In this document: positions 50,353-59,765 of the stretch, piece after piece
Layout of the letters: each line of letters opens with the position of its first letter
Position numbering within the stretch: position 1 is the stretch's first letter
From: an uncultured Verrucomicrobia subdivision 3 bacterium
GTDB lineage: Bacteria > Verrucomicrobiota > Verrucomicrobiia > Limisphaerales > UBA8199
NCBI GenBank assembly: GCA_903913865.1
Contig: CAIWMU010000127.1
Location: 1-64,000, forward strand
DNA length: 64,000 nt
Direction of reading: 5' to 3'
The notes under the pieces: generated by a model
The model's input: the letters and a program-made list of their open reading frames with translations, nothing else
The model's database searches: none
What the model was told of the DNA's origin: nothing
Program-made: the position numbers and the translations under genes

Positions 50353-52379
50353 CGGGGGGACGGGTTGATGGACGTGGAGTCGGCGGAGGCCCTGGAGCCG
50401 AGCTGGCCGGGCTGGAGGCCCTCAGTGAGTTGCCGATAGGTGGACAGGGCCAGCAGGGGCCATGCGTTTCGATACATGTCGTATTTGAGGTAGAAGACTT
50501 TCGGAAAACCGGTGCCAGTCGTCTCCGCTTCGGTCCAGGAACCGTCGGTGTTCTGGGTGCGAATGAGATATTCAATCCCGCGCCTGAGTCCGGGATGGGC
50601 GGGATCGTCAAATGCGCAGAGCCCCATGATGGCCCATGCGGTCTGGGATGCGGTGCTGGGGCCCTGGCCCTTGAAAACAGGGTCGTCGTAGGTGTTGCAG
50701 CGCTCTCCCCAGCCTCCGTCCTCGTGCTGGACGCTTTCGAGCCATGTCCTGGCCTTGAGCAACCAGGGTTGATGCATGTTGATTTTCATGGCGCGGAGAC
50801 CCCTTAGCACCTGCCATGTGCCGTAGATGTAGTTAACCCCCCATCGCCCGTACCAGGAGCCGTCACCCTCCTGCTGATCCCGCACGTAGCGCATGGCCCG
50901 CTGCACCTGGGGATGATCCAAACTATATCCCTCATAGCCCAAAAGCTCCAAAATACGGGCTGTGATGTCGGCGCACTCGGGATCGAGCATGGCGTTGTGG
51001 TCTGCGAAGGGAACCTTTTCAAGAACACCCTTCGTGCAGTCCTTGTCGAATGCGGCCCATCCGCCGTCCTTGCACTGGAAGGTCATCATCCACTTCAATC
51101 CGCGCTGCAGGCACTCGTCCCGCTTTGCGGAATCGCCCGTGGGGATCTGCCTCAGAGCGAGCAACACCATGGCCGTGTCATCCACATCAGGGTTCCACTT
51201 GTTCTCAAATTCAAAGACCCATCCGCTCGGCTCCACATTTGCCGGGTTCTTATACCGCCAGTCGCCACGGAATCGGATCTCCTTCCCCATGAGCCATTCG
51301 GCGCACTTCCTGAGCGCCGGGTGGTCGGCGGGGACGCCGGATTCGCGCAGGCAGATCGCCACGATGGCTGTGTCCCAGACGGGAGATAGACAAGGCTCAA
51401 TACGCACGGAGTCATGCGTTTCATGCTCGAGCTTCTTGAGTTCCCGCTCCGCCCGGAGGACCTGGGGATGGGTGTCACAATAGCCCAGGGCTTTGAGGGC
51501 GATCAACGAGTTGAGGATGGCGGGGAAAATGGCAGCCAGACCGTCGGACCCCTCGAAACGCTCGAGCATCCAGGCTTCTGCACGCTTCAAAGCGCGCTTG
51601 CGGAAGGGGTGGACGCCGCTCTGGGCGAAGATTTCGGCAAACTTGTGGACCCTGTCGAGCCAGAGAAAAAAATTCCGCCATGTGATGCGCTCGGGATCAG
51701 GGGGCAGTGCAAGGTCCCGCTCGTGCACACCCTCGGGATAGAGCTCATCCAGATTGATGTTGAGGGCGCGCGTAGGCTTGAAGTGGTTGATGATCGCAAG
51801 TGGAACGAGCATTGAGCGGCTCCAGGAGCTCATCTCGTTAAAGTTCACATAAAACCACTTTCCTATCAGGATCACCTCGCACGGGATCGTGGGGACATAT
51901 TTCCATGGATATAGACCCAGAAGCGCAAGGTAAAGCTTGGAAAAGGTGTTCATCCGTGGAACACCTCCATGCCGGAGGGCAACCTCCCGGGCCTTAAGCA
52001 TGCGGGGATCCTTCACCGAGACCCCGGCCAGCTTGAGTGCCAGATAGGCTTTGATGGTGGCGTTCACCTCTGAGGGTGCCCCGTAATAGATGCCCCATCC
52101 ACCATCGGGAAGCTGGAGTGAGAAAATGTGGTTGATCGCCTTCTGCTGCCATACGGCGTCGACCTTCCCATTCCAGTGATGATACGCGATCATGTCTGAA
52201 TTGAGGGTCGAGTCCACCATCAACTCCCCAACCCAGTAGCCTTCAGGCCTCTGGACGCTGAGGAGATAGTCCTGCGAACCTTTCAGAGCGGCATCAAAAC
52301 CTGTGGGAGCCGCTGTGACGGGTCTAAGCGGGTGTGGCAACTGGGTCTGAGTGCTGGCTTGCGACGATAAGACTTCCAC
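50349..52379 (-). CDS. shc: Squalene-hopene cyclase
   Basis: Cyclises squalene to hopene, a sterol-like membrane lipid. About 676 residues from the GTG at 52379. The catalytic acid motif is Asp398-Val-Asp400-Asp401 (DVDDTAMVLLALR), and QW repeats occur across the alpha/alpha barrels (DGGWGIYYGA, DGSWYGRWGVNYIYGTW, EDGGWGERCNTY, NTDGSWTEAETTG). A longer open frame starts at TTG 52553 and would add 58 Pro/Ser-rich residues; the family's first helix starts shortly after residue 20 of the GTG form, so I prefer GTG. No squalene synthase (hpnCDE) genes are adjacent. Confidence 0.93.
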   Translation of the reverse strand: MEVLSSQASTQTQLPHPLRPVTAAPTGFDAALKGSQDYLLSVQRPEGYWVGELMVDSTLNSDMIAYHHWNGKVDAVWQQKAINHIFSLQLPDGGWGIYYGAPSEVNATIKAYLALKLAGVSVKDPRMLKAREVALRHGGVPRMNTFSKLYLALLGLYPWKYVPTIPCEVILIGKWFYVNFNEMSSWSRSMLVPLAIINHFKPTRALNINLDELYPEGVHERDLALPPDPERITWRNFFLWLDRVHKFAEIFAQSGVHPFRKRALKRAEAWMLERFEGSDGLAAIFPAILNSLIALKALGYCDTHPQVLRAERELKKLEHETHDSVRIEPCLSPVWDTAIVAICLRESGVPADHPALRKCAEWLMGKEIRFRGDWRYKNPANVEPSGWVFEFENKWNPDVDDTAMVLLALRQIPTGDSAKRDECLQRGLKWMMTFQCKDGGWAAFDKDCTKGVLEKVPFADHNAMLDPECADITARILELLGYEGYSLDHPQVQRAMRYVRDQQEGDGSWYGRWGVNYIYGTWQVLRGLRAMKINMHQPWLLKARTWLESVQHEDGGWGERCNTYDDPVFKGQGPSTASQTAWAIMGLCAFDDPAHPGLRRGIEYLIRTQNTDGSWTEAETTGTGFPKVFYLKYDMYRNAWPLLALSTYRQLTEGLQPGQLGSRASADSTSINPSPR

Positions 52380-52885
52380 GGTGGGGACACAATGGCGAGG
52401 CAGTTGATGGCTGTAAAGGCGAAATGCCAGGCAGATCAGGGGTCGCACCGGTGATAGAAAGGGCGTTTGTGGCCGAGTAGGGGGGGGCGAGGTCTGGCAG
52501 GAGGGTGAAAAAGGGTCAGTAAACCAGGGAGAGTCGACTGAATCTGAGAACAAAAAAAGGGGCGTAACGGCTAGTCTGATGGAAACCAGTGTAGACCGTC
52601 AGATCCATCTCTATCCTGCTCATTCAAAGGATCTTGTACAATACCATCATGAAAGAACAGCAATGGAATGAGGCGGAACGATGCGCTACCAAGGAGCTGC
52701 ATCCGAAAAAAAATGAAAATACATGTTGCATCCTCCTGCGCGTTTGCTAAATTTTTAGCTCCGTTTGACCTGTTTGGGTCTGGACAGCATAACCTGTGGA
52801 GCCGATAACTGAACGCCCATCTGGGTGCAGGATTGATGGTTCCGCTCTCCAAGTAGCTGACTTGGTTGGGGATTGTTATTGATTT
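52380..52885. promoter_or_regulatory. Divergent upstream region of shc and the ribosomal operon
   Basis: 506 bp without a gene. The right part is AT-richer and holds a promoter candidate for rplB (52765-52793) and a ~90-nt leader. No promoter was chosen for shc. An open frame on the minus strand into rplB is a shadow. Confidence 0.5.
52765..52793 (+). promoter_or_regulatory. Putative promoter of the rplB operon
   Basis: TTGACC (52765-52770) and CATAAC (52788-52793) with a 17-bp spacer, 92 bp before the rplB ATG. Confidence 0.55.
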
Positions 52886-53740
52886 ATGCCAGTAAAGACA
52901 TTTAGACCGCTGACGCCGTCCACGCGATACATCTCGTTTGGCGACAACAGCGATATTACGAAGACCAAGCCCGAAAAGAGCTTGGTGGAGATCCGGAAGA
53001 AAACCGGTGGCCGTAACCATTATGGACGCGTAACCGCTCGCGGCATTGGTGGTGGTCACAAGCAAAAGATCCGGATTGTTGATTTCAAAAGGAAGAAGCA
53101 CGGCGTCGAGGCGACCGTTTCGGCGATCGAGTATGATCCTCGCCGAACAGCCCGGCTGGCTCTCCTTCAATACAAGGATGGGGAAAAGACCTACATCATT
53201 GCGCCTGCCGGGCTGAAGGTTGGCGTCAAGCTGATGAGTGGTCCGACCGCTGCTCCCGATTTGGGAAATGCGCTGCCGCTGAGCTTGGTTCCTGTCGGCC
53301 TCCCGATTCATAATATCGAGATGGTTCCTGGAAAGGGCGCGCAGATGGTCCGGACAGCAGGTGGGTCCGCCACTCTGATGTCACGTGATGAGGGGTATGC
53401 GCAGATCCGTCTTCCTTCGGGTGAAATTCGCAGGGTTAATCAGGATTGCTACGCGACAATCGGTCAGGTGAGCAATTCGGAACACGAGAACGTTGTTCTC
53501 GGCAAGGCGGGCAGGTCCCGGCATCGTGGGATCCGGCCGATCAGCCGTGGCGTGGCCCGGAATCCTGTGGACCATCCGAATGGTGGTGGTGCAGGCAAGT
53601 CGAAATCCGGCGGTGGATGGCAGCAGCTGACATCTCCGTGGGGTCTACTGGCCAAGGGATACCGCACTCGTAACAAGAAGAAGATTTCAAACCGGTTTAT
53701 TCTGGTTCGGCGCGATGGTCGGCCGATGAAAAACAAATAA
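52886..53740 (+). CDS. rplB: Ribosomal protein uL2
   Basis: 284 residues. Binds 23S rRNA near the peptidyl-transferase centre. GRNHYGRVTARGIGGGHKQ near the start and RGVARNPVDHPNGGGAGK near the end (the invariant His region, with Asn replacing the second His) are diagnostic. First gene of the operon here, which is unusual: in most bacteria rpsJ-rplC-rplD-rplW precede it. Confidence 0.98.
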   Translation: MPVKTFRPLTPSTRYISFGDNSDITKTKPEKSLVEIRKKTGGRNHYGRVTARGIGGGHKQKIRIVDFKRKKHGVEATVSAIEYDPRRTARLALLQYKDGEKTYIIAPAGLKVGVKLMSGPTAAPDLGNALPLSLVPVGLPIHNIEMVPGKGAQMVRTAGGSATLMSRDEGYAQIRLPSGEIRRVNQDCYATIGQVSNSEHENVVLGKAGRSRHRGIRPISRGVARNPVDHPNGGGAGKSKSGGGWQQLTSPWGLLAKGYRTRNKKKISNRFILVRRDGRPMKNK

Positions 53741-53751
53741 TTTAACCGAAT

Positions 53752-54033
53752 ATGGGACGCTCAATCAAGAAAGGCCCGTTCGTGGACGGCCACCTGCTGG
53801 AGAAAATCCAGAAAGCAAAGGATGCGAAGTCCAAATCCCCGATCAAAACCTGGTCGCGGCGATCGATGATCACCCCTGATTTTGTGGGCTTGACCTTTAA
53901 CGTGCATAACGGCAAGGTGTTCAACCCGGTGTTTGTGACGGAAAACATGGTAGGGCACAGGCTCGGCGAGTTTTCACTGACGCGCACGTTCAAGAAGCAC
54001 GGTGCGCATACAGCGAAAGCGGAGGCGAAGTAG
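53752..54033 (+). CDS. rpsS: Ribosomal protein uS19
   Basis: 93 residues. [19 protein letters not shown] and [19 protein letters not shown] are hallmark stretches. 11 bp after rplB. Confidence 0.98.
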   Translation: MGRSIKKGPFVDGHLLEKIQKAKDAKSKSPIKTWSRRSMITPDFVGLTFNVHNGKVFNPVFVTENMVGHRLGEFSLTRTFKKHGAHTAKAEAK

Positions 54034-54036
54034 AAA

Positions 54037-54390
54037 ATGCAAGTTCAATCAATCACCAAGAACGTCCGGATGTCCGCGCAGAAGATGCGCGAGGTGGTCC
54101 GGCAAATTCAGGGATTGCCCGCCCCGGAGGCTGTGGCAGTGCTCTCTGTCGTGCCGCGCAAAGGAGCGAGGTTTGTCGCAAAAACTCTGGTTTCTGCAAT
54201 TGCCAACGCCGAAGATTTGAAGGCCAACAACCAGAAGTTCAGTGCGTTGCGCACCGACCGGCTGGTTGTCAAGGAGGCCATCGCGCAGACAGCATCGACG
54301 CTCAAGCGTTTCACCCCGAAGGCGCGTGGTTCGGCCGGGCCGATCCTCAAGCGCAATTGCCATATCAAAATCATCCTTTCTGACGAGTAG
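54037..54390 (+). CDS. rplV: Ribosomal protein uL22
   Basis: 117 residues. [18 protein letters not shown] at the start and the extended-loop end [20 protein letters not shown] match the family. Starts 3 bp after the rpsS stop. Confidence 0.97.
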   Translation: MQVQSITKNVRMSAQKMREVVRQIQGLPAPEAVAVLSVVPRKGARFVAKTLVSAIANAEDLKANNQKFSALRTDRLVVKEAIAQTASTLKRFTPKARGSAGPILKRNCHIKIILSDE

Positions 54391-54401
54391 CCAAACAGCG
54401 T

Positions 54402-55091
54402 ATGGGTCAAAAAACAAATCCAATAGGTCTTCGCATCGCCGTCAATCGCGACTGGCGTTCCAAGTGGTATGCCGGCAAGAAAGAGTTCGGCAAGTTGCTT
54501 ACGGAAGATCGCAAAATTCGGGAACTGCTCAAGAAGAAGCTGGAATCCGCCTCCGTGCCCCAGATTCGGATCGAGCGTGCGGCGAATCGCTGCCGGATCA
54601 CCATCATGACAGCTCGTCCAGGGATTGTTATCGGGCGCAAAGGCGCCGAGATTGACAAGATCAAGGAAGAGTTGAACAAGATGACCGGCAAGGAGATTTA
54701 CGTCGACATCGTCGAGGTGAAAAGTCCTGAGACGGATGCACAGCTGGTTGCCGAGAATATTGCGGTGCAGCTGGAGCGCCGGGTTTCGTTCCGCCGGGCG
54801 ATGAAGAAGGCTCTTCAAACGGCCAAGGATTTCGGTGCCGAAGGCATCAAACTCCGCTGCGCAGGCCGACTTGGTGGTGCCGAGCTGGCACGGGTCGAGC
54901 AGTATCACTGGGGCAGGGTTCCGCTGCACACACTCCGGGCGGATATCGACTACGGGTTTGCCGAGGCCAATACGGTTTACGGCAAGCTCGGGATCAAATG
55001 CTGGATTTGCAAGGGTGAGACAAAGGTGCAGCGGGCTTTGGTTCCGCAGCCTCCGGTCGGCACACCCGCCGCTGAGCTGGCAATCAGCTAA
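54402..55091 (+). CDS. rpsC: Ribosomal protein uS3
   Basis: 229 residues. [18 protein letters not shown], the KH GxxG in [14 protein letters not shown], and [17 protein letters not shown] are diagnostic. C-terminal Ala/Pro-rich tail. Sits at the mRNA entry site. Confidence 0.98.
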   Translation: MGQKTNPIGLRIAVNRDWRSKWYAGKKEFGKLLTEDRKIRELLKKKLESASVPQIRIERAANRCRITIMTARPGIVIGRKGAEIDKIKEELNKMTGKEIYVDIVEVKSPETDAQLVAENIAVQLERRVSFRRAMKKALQTAKDFGAEGIKLRCAGRLGGAELARVEQYHWGRVPLHTLRADIDYGFAEANTVYGKLGIKCWICKGETKVQRALVPQPPVGTPAAELAIS

Positions 55092-55121
55092 CTTGGTGTT
55101 TGCACAAAGAAGGAATTTTTT

Positions 55122-55541
55122 ATGGCACTGATGCCCGATAGAGTTAAGTATCGCAAAATGCACCGTGGAAGTCGTGCCGGTCTAGCGACCCGCGGACACA
55201 TGGTTTCATTTGGCGAGTATGGTCTTATGGCGCTTGAGCGCTGCTGGCTTGATACCAAGCAAATTGAGGCAGCCCGCGTGGCGATCGCGCGCAATATGAA
55301 GCGCCATGGTAAGATGTGGATCAGAATCTTCCCACAAAAGTCGTTCACCAAGAAGCCCTTGGAAACCCGGATGGGTAAGGGCAAGGGGCCCCTGGAATCA
55401 TGGGTCGCCGTGATCCGCCCCGCCAATGTACTTTTTGAGGTGGATGGCGTGACGGAGGCAGTTGCCCGTGAATCGCTGCGGTTGGCTGCAACGAAGCTTC
55501 CAATCAAAACGAAGTTCATTTCCCGTCACCGCACAGCTTGA
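55122..55541 (+). CDS. rplP: Ribosomal protein uL16
   Basis: 139 residues. [39 protein letters not shown] and [19 protein letters not shown] are typical. The Arg targeted by hydroxylation in some bacteria lies in the conserved RMGKGKG region. Confidence 0.98.
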   Translation: MALMPDRVKYRKMHRGSRAGLATRGHMVSFGEYGLMALERCWLDTKQIEAARVAIARNMKRHGKMWIRIFPQKSFTKKPLETRMGKGKGPLESWVAVIRPANVLFEVDGVTEAVARESLRLAATKLPIKTKFISRHRTA

Positions 55542-55555
55542 TTGTCCAGGAACCT

Positions 55556-55762
55556 ATGAAGAAGTCGTTACGCAAAGAGATTCAGGAAAAGACGCTGCCA
55601 GAATTGCTGGTGGATTCGCGAAATTGGCGCCAGGAAATTTTCAATCTGCGACTGCAGCAGGCAAGCGCCCAGCTTGAGAAGCCTGCTCGGTTGCGCACCC
55701 TGCGTCGGGATATCGCCCGGATTGAAACCAGGATTTCACAACTGCGCAAGAAAGGCGCATAA
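55556..55762 (+). CDS. rpmC: Ribosomal protein uL29
   Basis: 68 residues, two helices. NWRQEIFNLRLQQASAQLEK and LRRDIARIETRISQL match the family's coiled hairpin. The ATG at 55556 is preferred over the overlapping TTG at 55538. Confidence 0.95.
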   Translation: MKKSLRKEIQEKTLPELLVDSRNWRQEIFNLRLQQASAQLEKPARLRTLRRDIARIETRISQLRKKGA

Positions 55763-55771
55763 TTTTCCCGT

Positions 55772-56104
55772 ATGGCTGAGACCACTATTACCACAGCAGC
55801 AGCAGAGCCGACCGCAACGTCGGCCACACTATCCCGAGGCAACCGCAAAGAGCGCGTTGGCGAGGTTATTTCAAACAAGATGGCCAAAACCATCATTGTG
55901 AAGGTAGAGCGCCGGTTTGCTCACGCCAAATTCAAGAAAGTCGTCACTGGCTACAAGAAATTCTACGCCCACGACGAAAAGGGTGAGGCAAAAGTTGGTG
56001 ACCATGTCCGTATTGAGGAGACGCGTCCCCTGTCAAAGACCAAGCGGTGGCGCCTGGTGGCAGTTGTTGACCGTGGTAGTGGTGTGGCTCCAGTAGCTGC
56101 TTAA
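55772..56104 (+). CDS. rpsQ: Ribosomal protein uS17 with N-terminal extension
   Basis: 110 residues, versus about 80-85 usually. The core begins near [20 protein letters not shown] (~25) and includes KFYAHDE and [17 protein letters not shown]. The first ~22 residues are Thr/Ala-rich and low complexity ([19 protein letters not shown]). The extension is in frame, with the ATG placed 9 bp after rpmC, so it is very likely translated. Confidence 0.96.
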   Translation: MAETTITTAAAEPTATSATLSRGNRKERVGEVISNKMAKTIIVKVERRFAHAKFKKVVTGYKKFYAHDEKGEAKVGDHVRIEETRPLSKTKRWRLVAVVDRGSGVAPVAA

Positions 56105-56114
56105 TCGAGGATTT

Positions 56115-56480
56115 ATGATACAAATTCGCTCAATTTTAGACGTCGCAGACAATACAGGCGCGAAGCGTGCCGCAGCCATTGGTGTGCTGGGCCGCAATCA
56201 GGCCTACGCTGCAGTGGGTGACGTGATCAAGGCGCATATCAAAGAAGCCACCCCGGACGGCACAGTGAAAAAGGGCGAGGTCGTTGACGCTGTGATCGTT
56301 CGCACACGCCAGGCCATTCGGCGGAGCGACGGCTCCTATTTGAAGTTTGACAGCAACGCCATTGTCATCATCGACAAGGAATTGAATCCGCGGGGAACCC
56401 GCATTTTTGGACCGGTTGCCCGCGAACTTCGCGACAAGAAGTTCATGAAAATCGTGTCGCTTGCCCCTGAAGTGCTCTGA
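56115..56480 (+). CDS. rplN: Ribosomal protein uL14
   Basis: 121 residues. [20 protein letters not shown] and [21 protein letters not shown] are diagnostic. Contacts uL19 and 16S rRNA at an intersubunit bridge. 10 bp after rpsQ. Confidence 0.98.
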   Translation: MIQIRSILDVADNTGAKRAAAIGVLGRNQAYAAVGDVIKAHIKEATPDGTVKKGEVVDAVIVRTRQAIRRSDGSYLKFDSNAIVIIDKELNPRGTRIFGPVARELRDKKFMKIVSLAPEVL

Positions 56481-56491
56481 ACAGATTAGTT

Positions 56492-56764
56492 ATGCCGAAA
56501 TTACATGTAAAGAAGGGTGACGAGGTTGTTGTCCTCGCTGGTTCCTCAAAGGGGTCGCGTGGCAGAATCATCACAGTCACAGGCAACAAGGACCGGGTCA
56601 TCGTGGAAGGTGCCCAAATGGTTAAAAAGCACATGCGAAAGAGTCAGCAGCACCCAAACGGGCAGATTCTTGAGCGTGAGGCAGCCATTCACATTTCCAA
56701 TGTCATGACGGCCACTGAATTTGACAAGCGTGCAGCTCGTCACGGTGCCTCCAAGGCAAAGTAG
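56492..56764 (+). CDS. rplX: Ribosomal protein uL24
   Basis: 90 residues. KOW motif at KGDEVVVLAGSSKGSRGRII, then VEGAQMVKKHMRKSQQHPNG and REAAIHISNV. 11 bp after rplN. A 61-bp gap with a small hairpin follows. Confidence 0.96.
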   Translation: MPKLHVKKGDEVVVLAGSSKGSRGRIITVTGNKDRVIVEGAQMVKKHMRKSQQHPNGQILEREAAIHISNVMTATEFDKRAARHGASKAK

Positions 56765-56800
56765 TCTTTAACCAGCGTTACAGAATTAAGTTAGCGCGCT

Positions 56801-56814
56801 CCGGCAAAATCCGG
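56801..56814 (+). other. Small intercistronic hairpin between rplX and rplE
   Basis: CCGG-CAAAAT-CCGG, just before the rplE start (56826). The same CGGCAAAATCCG core with a longer stem occurs at 58691-58710. Confidence 0.4.
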
Positions 56815-56825
56815 GAAACAGCGAA

Positions 56826-57404
56826 ATGAAAGCCAGAATCTACGAAAAATACGTCAGTGAAGTTGTGCCAGCCCTAAGGGAGAAGCGCAACTACAAGAAT
56901 GTCCATGAAATTCCCCGGATGGAGAAGATCGTGGTCAACATGGGTGTGAGTGCCTCGCTTGAGAAAAGCGCGGTTGATGATGCGGCCAAGGATTTGGCCC
57001 TCATTACCGGACGCAAGCCGGCAACCAGCCGTTCACGCCACAACATCGCAAACTTCAAGTTGCGTGAAGGCCAGATCATCGGCTGCAGAGTCACCCTGCG
57101 CAAAGATGCGATGTATGAGTTTTTTGATCGCCTGGTTGCGACTGCTCTTCCCCGTATTCGCGATTTCCGCGGACTCTCTCCGCGTTCCTTCGACGGTAGG
57201 GGTAACTATACCCTTGGCGTATCTGACCAGACCATCTTTCCTGAGATTGAACTTGATAAGATCAAGCGCCAGCAGGGAATGGACATCACGATCGTGACCA
57301 GTGCCAAGACCAATGAGGAGGCATATGAGTTGCTCAAGCTTATGGGAGTTCCGTTTGCCGAGATCAAGGTGAAAGAAGTGAAGAGCGCGCCTGTCGCTGC
57401 TTGA
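56826..57404 (+). CDS. rplE: Ribosomal protein uL5
   Basis: 192 residues. Binds 5S r[59 protein letters not shown] and [20 protein letters not shown] match the family. Slightly longer than usual at the C-terminus ([11 protein letters not shown]). Confidence 0.98.
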   Translation: MKARIYEKYVSEVVPALREKRNYKNVHEIPRMEKIVVNMGVSASLEKSAVDDAAKDLALITGRKPATSRSRHNIANFKLREGQIIGCRVTLRKDAMYEFFDRLVATALPRIRDFRGLSPRSFDGRGNYTLGVSDQTIFPEIELDKIKRQQGMDITIVTSAKTNEEAYELLKLMGVPFAEIKVKEVKSAPVAA

Positions 57405-57438
57405 AGTTAGATTTGACGCAACCCTATTCCAATTTTAT

Positions 57439-57708
57439 ATGGCCAAGACAGCATGGATCGAACGAAATAAGAAGAAGTCGGATACAGTGAAGAAGTATGC
57501 CGCCCTTCGCGCGGAATTGAAAGCCAAGCGTGATTACGCCGGGCTTTCCAATCTTCCTCGCAACGCGAGTCCCGTCCGCGTGGTGAACCGCTGCTCGATG
57601 AGTGGACGCCGCCACGGATATCTCCGGAAGTTTGCCTGCTCCCGGTTGACGTTTCGTGAGGGAGCCTTGAACGGGCTGATTCCGGGAGTCACTAAGGCCA
57701 GCTGGTAA
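57439..57708 (+). CDS. rpsN: Ribosomal protein uS14 (zinc-free long form)
   Basis: 89 residues. [20 protein letters not shown] and [14 protein letters not shown] align with long uS14; the paired CxxC motifs of the zinc form are absent. Confidence 0.96.
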   Translation: MAKTAWIERNKKKSDTVKKYAALRAELKAKRDYAGLSNLPRNASPVRVVNRCSMSGRRHGYLRKFACSRLTFREGALNGLIPGVTKASW

Positions 57709-57720
57709 GAGATTTAGATT

Positions 57721-58113
57721 ATGAACGACCCCATTTCAGACATGTTGACGCGGATACGCAACGCAGCGCGCGCTCTTCATTCCACCACCGAGATGCCATA
57801 TTCCAAGATGAAGGAAAGCATCGCCGCGATTTTGAAGCAGGAAGGCTACATCAGCGAGTTTTCTATCGACGGGAACACAGCTGCTTTGAAGAGCCTCACT
57901 GTTAAGCTCAAGTATCAAGGCAAGAAGAGCGTTATTGAGGGTATTGAGCGGGTGAGCACACCTGGCTTAAGGCGCTATGTCGGGTCTGACGCCATTCCCC
58001 GGGTTCGCGGGGGGCTAGGTGTCGCCATTGTGACCACCTCGGAAGGGCTTATGACCGACGCCCAGGCGAGAAGGAAGAATATCGGCGGCGAGCTGGTATG
58101 CTACGTCTGGTAG
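57721..58113 (+). CDS. rpsH: Ribosomal protein uS8
   Basis: 130 residues. NDPISDMLTRIRNAARA, RVSTPGLRRYVG and RGGLGVAIVTTSEGLMTD, ending GGELVCYVW, are diagnostic. 12 bp after rpsN. In E. coli this protein also represses its operon; no corresponding RNA element was identified. Confidence 0.98.
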   Translation: MNDPISDMLTRIRNAARALHSTTEMPYSKMKESIAAILKQEGYISEFSIDGNTAALKSLTVKLKYQGKKSVIEGIERVSTPGLRRYVGSDAIPRVRGGLGVAIVTTSEGLMTDAQARRKNIGGELVCYVW

Positions 58114-58143
58114 GAAACTGTAACACTTAACGATTTAGGAACC

Positions 58144-58680
58144 ATGTCACGAATTGGAAAACAGCCGATCACCATTCCGGCAAAGGTCAAGGTTGAGTTG
58201 AAAGGGCAGAAAGTCTCTGTTGAGGGACCAAAGGGAAACCTCAATTTTGATCTGCCCAAGCGCATCTCGATCTCCATCGACAAGGACCAGCTGGTGGTGA
58301 GCCGCCAGGGTGAGGATGCCCAGGCAAAGGCGCTTCACGGCCTTAGCCGTGCACTCGTCAACAACATGCTTCGCGGTGTAAGTGAGGGCTTCGTAAAGAA
58401 GCTGGAGATTCATGGTGTAGGATTCAAGGCCTCCGTGCAGGGCAAGGTTGTCAACATGGTGCTTGGTTTCTCCCATCCCATCAATTATTCCATACCCGAC
58501 CAGATCAAGGTCACCGTTGAGGAAAACACAAAGGTGACGATTGAAGGGCCGGATCGTCAGGTTGTCGGTCAGGTTGCTTCTGAGCTGAGAAGCTTCTATC
58601 CGCCTGAACCCTATAAGGGCAAGGGTGTCCGATACAGCGACGAGCGCGTTGTGCGTAAGGAAGGCAAGACAGTACAGTAA
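58144..58680 (+). CDS. rplF: Ribosomal protein uL6
   Basis: 178 residues with the two similar halves typical of uL6. MSRIGKQPITIPAKVKVEL, KLEIHGVGFKASVQG and YPPEPYKGKGVRYSDE match the family. A conserved-looking hairpin follows. Confidence 0.98.
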   Translation: MSRIGKQPITIPAKVKVELKGQKVSVEGPKGNLNFDLPKRISISIDKDQLVVSRQGEDAQAKALHGLSRALVNNMLRGVSEGFVKKLEIHGVGFKASVQGKVVNMVLGFSHPINYSIPDQIKVTVEENTKVTIEGPDRQVVGQVASELRSFYPPEPYKGKGVRYSDERVVRKEGKTVQ

Positions 58681-58690
58681 CAATAATTTA

Positions 58691-58710
58691 CCTGCGGCAA
58701 AATCCGCAGG
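58691..58710 (+). other. Intercistronic hairpin between rplF and rplR
   Basis: CCTGCGG-CAAAAT-CCGCAGG, a 7-bp perfect stem, 8 bp before the rplR start. It has no T-run. Same loop and core as 56801-56814. Confidence 0.55.
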
Positions 58711-58718
58711 ACAATAAG

Positions 58719-59084
58719 ATGAGAACAGATTTTAAACAAAAATTGGCCCAACTGCGCAAATGGCGCGTCCGGGCGAAAGTTAGTGGCACGGCAGAGCGGC
58801 CCCGTATGGCCGTTTGCTTCACCAATGAGCACATCTACGTTCAATTTATTGATGATGTGAAGAGGGTGACGATTGCCTCAACCTGCACAACCAGCAAGGC
58901 GCTGCCCGATCGTGAGAAACTGGCAGCAAATGTTGTCAGTGCCAAGATCGTTGGTGTCGCCGCTGCCCAGGCTGCCCTGAACAAGGGGATCAAGCAGGTT
59001 GTGTTTGACCGGGGTGGTGCCAGGTATCACGGTAAAGTTAAAGCTTTGGCGGACGCTGCACGCGAGGCGGGTCTGCAATTCTAA
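58719..59084 (+). CDS. rplR: Ribosomal protein uL18
   Basis: 121 residues. Binds 5S r[27 protein letters not shown] and the C-terminal [19 protein letters not shown] with AAREAGLQF are diagnostic. Confidence 0.97.
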   Translation: MRTDFKQKLAQLRKWRVRAKVSGTAERPRMAVCFTNEHIYVQFIDDVKRVTIASTCTTSKALPDREKLAANVVSAKIVGVAAAQAALNKGIKQVVFDRGGARYHGKVKALADAAREAGLQF

Positions 59085-59089
59085 TTCCC

Positions 59090-59749
59090 ATGGAGACGAA
59101 TAATACACGAGAAGTGGCCAGCCCAGAAGCGCCCAGCCAACCGCACCCACGTCCGGCCCGAGGCGGTTTCAGGCCGCGCCGTCCACGTCCGAACTCCGAT
59201 TCGTCGGATGGCGGAGATGGGCAGGGGGAATTGGTCGAGAAGGTTGTTTTCATCAACCGTTCGGCCAAGGTTGTTAAGGGCGGTCGTAGGTTTAATTTCA
59301 GTGCTCTGATTGTCGTTGGAGACAAGAAGGGGCGCGTCGGGGTAGGACTCGGCAAGGCCGGCGAAGTTGCTGACGCCATCCGCAAGGGGGGAGAAATGGC
59401 TCGTGCATCAATGGTCAGTGTCTCTTTGAAGGACACCACCATTCCTCACGAAGTGTTTACCCGCTACTGCGGTGCCCAGGTACTCCTGAAGCCGGCATCC
59501 CAGGGAACTGGGCTCATTGCTGGAAAGACGGTTCGCGCTGTTCTGGAGTCTGCAGGGGTGAAGGATGTATTGTCCAAGTCCATGGGCTCGAAGAATGCCG
59601 CAAATGTGGTCAAGGCCACTCTGAACGGTCTGCTTAGTCTCCGGTTGCCCGAGGAGATTTTCAAGGCACGTGGTCGGGAATACAAGAAGCCCGGAGCCCC
59701 CAAGCCTCCCGAGGTTGTTGCTCCCAAGGTCGATCCAGTTACTGTTTGA
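59090..59749 (+). CDS. rpsE: Ribosomal protein uS5 with N-terminal extension
   Basis: 219 residues, versus about 165-175 in most bacteria. The core begins near [18 protein letters not shown] (~48) and contains [19 protein letters not shown] and SLGSKNA-like [16 protein letters not shown]. The first ~45 residues are disordered, Pro/Arg/Ser/Gly-rich ([18 protein letters not shown]). The C-terminus also carries a Pro/Val-rich tail. The start is 5 bp after rplR. Confidence 0.97.
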   Translation: METNNTREVASPEAPSQPHPRPARGGFRPRRPRPNSDSSDGGDGQGELVEKVVFINRSAKVVKGGRRFNFSALIVVGDKKGRVGVGLGKAGEVADAIRKGGEMARASMVSVSLKDTTIPHEVFTRYCGAQVLLKPASQGTGLIAGKTVRAVLESAGVKDVLSKSMGSKNAANVVKATLNGLLSLRLPEEIFKARGREYKKPGAPKPPEVVAPKVDPVTV

Positions 59750-59765
59750 TTAATTTTGATTTGTT

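Noticed and set aside
52380-52553. 58-residue N-terminal extension of squalene-hopene cyclase from a TTG
   Set aside because: Pro/Ser-rich, outside the family's fold, and dependent on a rare TTG start.
52571-53311. Minus-strand open frame across the rplB start
   Set aside because: Antisense shadow of rplB and its leader.
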